This document shows positions 21,901 through 23,182 of a stretch of 23,182 nt of DNA, in pieces. Made by a program: the position numbers and the translations under genes. This DNA comes from CAZSAK01 sp964605155 (lineage in GTDB: Bacteria > Pseudomonadota > Gammaproteobacteria > SZUA-140). Each line of letters starts with the position of its first letter. Position 1 is the first letter of the stretch. The notes under the pieces are model-generated. The model did not search any database. It was not told where the DNA came from and saw only the letters and a list, made by a program, of their open reading frames with translations. The stretch covers positions 1 to 23,182 of the forward strand of contig CAZSAK010000030.1 of the NCBI GenBank assembly GCA_964605155.1, read 5' to 3'.

Positions 21901-23182
21901 ACCGGTACGATAACGGTCTGTGTGGTGGTGATATCGGTGTTAAGGTCATTATCGTTGACAGTGACGGTCAGGGTGTCGCCCGGCACGCTATCGACCGTGA
22001 TTGTTATCGAACCGGTAGTGCCTGTTATGGCGACGATATTGCTGGTTACGGGTACAACCGCTGTATCACCACTGGCCGTCAGTGTGTCGTTATAGGTCGC
22101 TGTAACGGTATCGTCTGCCGTGACAGTCAGGGTGCCGTCATCGTTGGGGCCGGCCGAGGTGCCCTCAATGGTGGCCAGGCTGCTGACAAAGATACCGGTG
22201 TTATTTCCGGTTTCATCCAATATCAGGGCCTCGCTTTCGCCGTTGGTGTCATTGACGACCTGGATGACGACCGATTGCGGACTGCCCGGATCGCTGTTGA
22301 GGTCATTATCGTCAATAGTGACGGTTAGTGTATCGCCTGGGACGCTTACAGGTGTAATGGTAATCGTGCCGTCGACACCGGTAATTGCGCTGACACTATT
22401 GTTCTCGGTAATGGTTGCGGTACCTCCGGTCGCGGTCAGATCGTCATTATAGGTGGCCGTAATCGAGTTGCCGTTCTGGACAACCATGGAGCCGTCATTG
22501 TCGGTGCCGCCAGTCGTGCCGGCGACCGTTGGCAGGATCCCGACGAAGACCCCCGTGTTGTTGCCTGTTTCTGTAAGCAAGATGGATTCACTTTCACCGG
22601 TCGTGTCATTGACCAGGGGGATATTAACTGTTTGCTGGTTGACGGTATCCGTGTTGAGATCGTCATCGTCAATCACGACGGTCAACATGATGCCGGGGGT
22701 GATGCTTGACGTAATAGCTATCGTGCCGCTCGCTCCGGTAATTGCGATCACATCCCCCGTGTCAGTGGCGACAGCCGTACCACCACTCGCTGTCAGTAAA
22801 TCGTTATAGGTGACGCTGACGGAATTTGTCGCCGCAACGGTCATGATATTGTCATTGTCGGCTCCGGCCGTCGTGCCAGCAACCGTCGGCAGAACGCCTA
22901 CAAATACCCCGGTGTTATTGCCGGTTTCATTGAGCGTAAGAGTTTCGTTCTCACCGGTGGCGTCGTTGGCGACCGGAATAATAGCAGATTGAGCAGTGTT
23001 GTTATCATTGTTGAGGTCGGCATCAGTGAGGACAACGGTCAACGCCATGCCCGGTGTGCTGGTGTCGGTGATCGTGAGCGTCCCGGTAGCCCCGGTGATT
23101 GTGGCGACATCATTGGTTGCCGTCGGCGCGGCACTGCTGCCGCTGGCATCGAGGGCATCGTTATAGGTGGCGGTGAGGGTGT
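18951..23182 (-). CDS. Giant tandem-repeat (Ig-like) surface or adhesin-type protein, C-terminal part
   Basis: The reading frame is open from the window end to the TAA at 18951: about 1410 residues, N-terminus missing. One partial and ten complete repeats of 117-120 residues are followed by an eleventh that keeps only its first half (to about GVFTASFD). Each repeat has a beta-strand start (TLTVTV), a D-x-D-x-(N/D)-x-D loop (e.g. DADLNTD) resembling a calcium-binding loop, NDxTGESE, ETGNNTGVF, and a VTATYNDxLT block. Composition is extreme: many Asp, Thr and Asn, one Lys (repeat 10), no Arg or Cys in the ten repeats. The final ~120 residues differ (Lys, Arg, Gln, Phe; ending GRGLMFLIRQQ). I see no LPXTG, RTX nonapeptides or PEP-CTERM. 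An extracellular Ca2+-stiffened adhesin or biofilm protein is the best guess; the secretion route is unknown. Confidence 0.85.
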   Translation of the reverse strand, partial: TLTATYNDALDASGSSAAPTATNDVATITGATGTLTITDTSTPGMALTVVLTDADLNNDNNTAQSAIIPVANDATGENETLTLNETGNNTGVFVGVLPTVAGTTAGADNDNIMTVAATNSVSVTYNDLLTASGGTAVATDTGDVIAITGASGTIAITSSITPGIMLTVVIDDDDLNTDTVNQQTVNIPLVNDTTGESESILLTETGNNTGVFVGILPTVAGTTGGTDNDGSMVVQNGNSITATYNDDLTATGGTATITENNSVSAITGVDGTITITPVSVPGDTLTVTIDDNDLNSDPGSPQSVVIQVVNDTNGESEALILDETGNNTGIFVSSLATIEGTSAGPNDDGTLTVTADDTVTATYNDTLTASGDTAVVPVTSNIVAITGTTGSITITVDSVPGDTLTVTVNDNDLNTDITTTQTVIVPVVNDITGESETLTLDETGNNTGVFSATLDTVFGTTAGANDTGIMNTQGDDTVTATYTDALTDTGATNVSITATDTVHTITGTTGAITITANSFPGTTLTVTVSDADINSDPATADTAAVTVTNNNTGEIEILTLDETGNDTGVFSGTLDTVLGTTAGTDSDGIMNTQDGDTVTATYNDTLDENGNAAVATDTGDVFAITGATGTITITANSSPGTTLTVTVNDNDLNTDAGTPQSITVPVINDNTGESESLLLDETGNNTGVFSGTLDTTQGSVAGTNNDGIMNSQGGDTITATYDDDLTDTGDIATVSATSIVSTILGATGTISITADSVPGTTLTVTVGDVDLNTDAATIQSILVPVVNDITGESESVTLNETGNNTGVFSGTLDTVFGTTAGFNDDGILNTQGDDTVTATYDDDLTDTGDIATVTATSNVSTILGATGSITITPNIMPGMTLNVTVSDADINTDSGSQQTIILPVVNDATGESESLTLTETGNNSGVFTNTLDTAFGTTAGADDNGILTIQSGNTITATYNDALTASGDPAVVTATANVGGTDGTISMNTSSTQPGTALTITVIDADLNGDISTIEAIAIPVVNDTTAESESLTLTETGNNTGVFVGTLPTVFGTAAGPDDDGTLTVAPGNTATATYNDTLTGSGGTSIQTATTNIGGSNGTIELDMASGLPGSTLTITVTDADIDSDPATPQTINVNVVNDITAESETLTLSETGNNTGVFIGTLVTVYGTTADANNNGSLAVKAGDTITATYTDTLTSNSGTATVTATGEVSGGTDGIVTITPSSNPGDPVTVTVTDADLNIDPAVAETVTVTVVNQESGEIETLTLNETGIDTGVFTASFDTKLAVEAFVDTGYRYGEISLDSSGFFNSGNLFSKRGSMEVLTAQQQQDNSLTSLASTTAEFVNVASSNFTVNPNGTITFNMSYGTGFDTLTGTGAVSSNGEVIALAVRITEQNKQGRGLMFLIRQQ
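19494..23048 (-). repeat. Array of ten complete ~357-nt coding tandem repeats
   Basis: Repeat boundaries, each beginning just after a Pro-Gly pair, from N to C (minus strand): R1 23048-22692, R2 22691-22335, R3 22334-21978, R4 21977-21618, R5 21617-21261, R6 21260-20904, R7 20903-20547 (119 residues each except R4 with 120), then R8 20546-20196, R9 20195-19845 and R10 19844-19494 (117 each). A partial copy lies above 23048 and a truncated eleventh starts at 19493. R6 and R7 are the closest pair, sharing an identical 43-nt run (20632-20674 and 20989-21031). R8-R10 lose two residues where the others read TITGATG or similar and have GG(T/S)(D/N)G instead. Confidence 0.9.

Noticed and set aside
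19690..22992. Series of long plus-strand open frames, several of exactly 118 codons, across the repeat region
   Set aside because: They recur with the 357-nt period of the minus-strand repeats and are shadows of their codon pattern; the products are low-complexity Val/Ser/Pro-rich with no family and no ribosome-binding sites in phase.
18951..23182. Repeat array as a CRISPR or non-coding satellite
   Set aside because: The period is ~357 nt, the frame stays open throughout on the minus strand, and divergence is mainly at synonymous and conservative positions, so it is coding.

Overview
The window looks like chromosomal DNA from a free-living, Gram-negative gammaproteobacterium of moderate GC content. 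The evidence is the YoaA/TsaB/CpdA/YajQ set, a MipA/OmpV outer-membrane protein, a degenerate FliK/FlhB pair and c-di-GMP genes. The genus cannot be fixed from the sequence. There is no phage, IS element, CRISPR array, rRNA or tRNA that I can see.

Layout. 1-634 (-): a response regulator fused to a GGDEF domain, broken by a frameshift at about 229-235 and cut by the window edge. 834-2241 (-): a FliK-like protein and an isolated FlhB C-terminal domain, overlapping by 14 nt. 2398-3312 (+): a membrane protein joining a cytoplasmic GYF_2-like domain to pentapeptide repeats. 3335-6050: the complete AmmeMemoRadiSam trio (AMMECR1 and MEMO1 homologues on -, radical SAM enzyme divergent on +). 6105-7679 (-): an aminoglycoside-phosphotransferase-like domain fused to a P-loop kinase. 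7845-11810 (+): a co-directional run of a DUF6998-like protein, helicase yoaA, tsaB and cpdA. 11807-13296 (-): a MipA/OmpV protein translationally coupled to an O-methyltransferase. 13461-14322 (+): a HIT hydrolase and a HugZ-like FMN/heme-binding protein. 14596-18028 (-): a glycerol-phosphate operon (glycerol-kinase-like, glycerophosphodiesterase, glycerol-3-phosphate dehydrogenase). 18113-18595 (-): yajQ. 18951 to window end (-): the C-terminal 1410 residues or so of a giant surface-type protein made of ~118-residue tandem repeats.

How they work together. The clearest functional unit is the glycerol operon: diester cleavage, glycerol phosphorylation, then oxidation of glycerol-3-phosphate to DHAP. 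AmmeMemoRadiSam is a conserved partnership whose reaction is, to my knowledge, not settled. Two genes touch c-di-GMP (the broken GGDEF protein and YajQ), and the repeat protein is the kind of adhesin such signalling often controls, but that link is inference only.

The most remarkable object is the repeat protein. It has ten complete repeats of 117-120 residues, each with a D-x-D-x-(N/D)-x-D calcium-type loop and a conserved ETGN-type motif. There is only one lysine and no arginine in the ten repeats, and it ends in a C-terminal domain of quite different composition.
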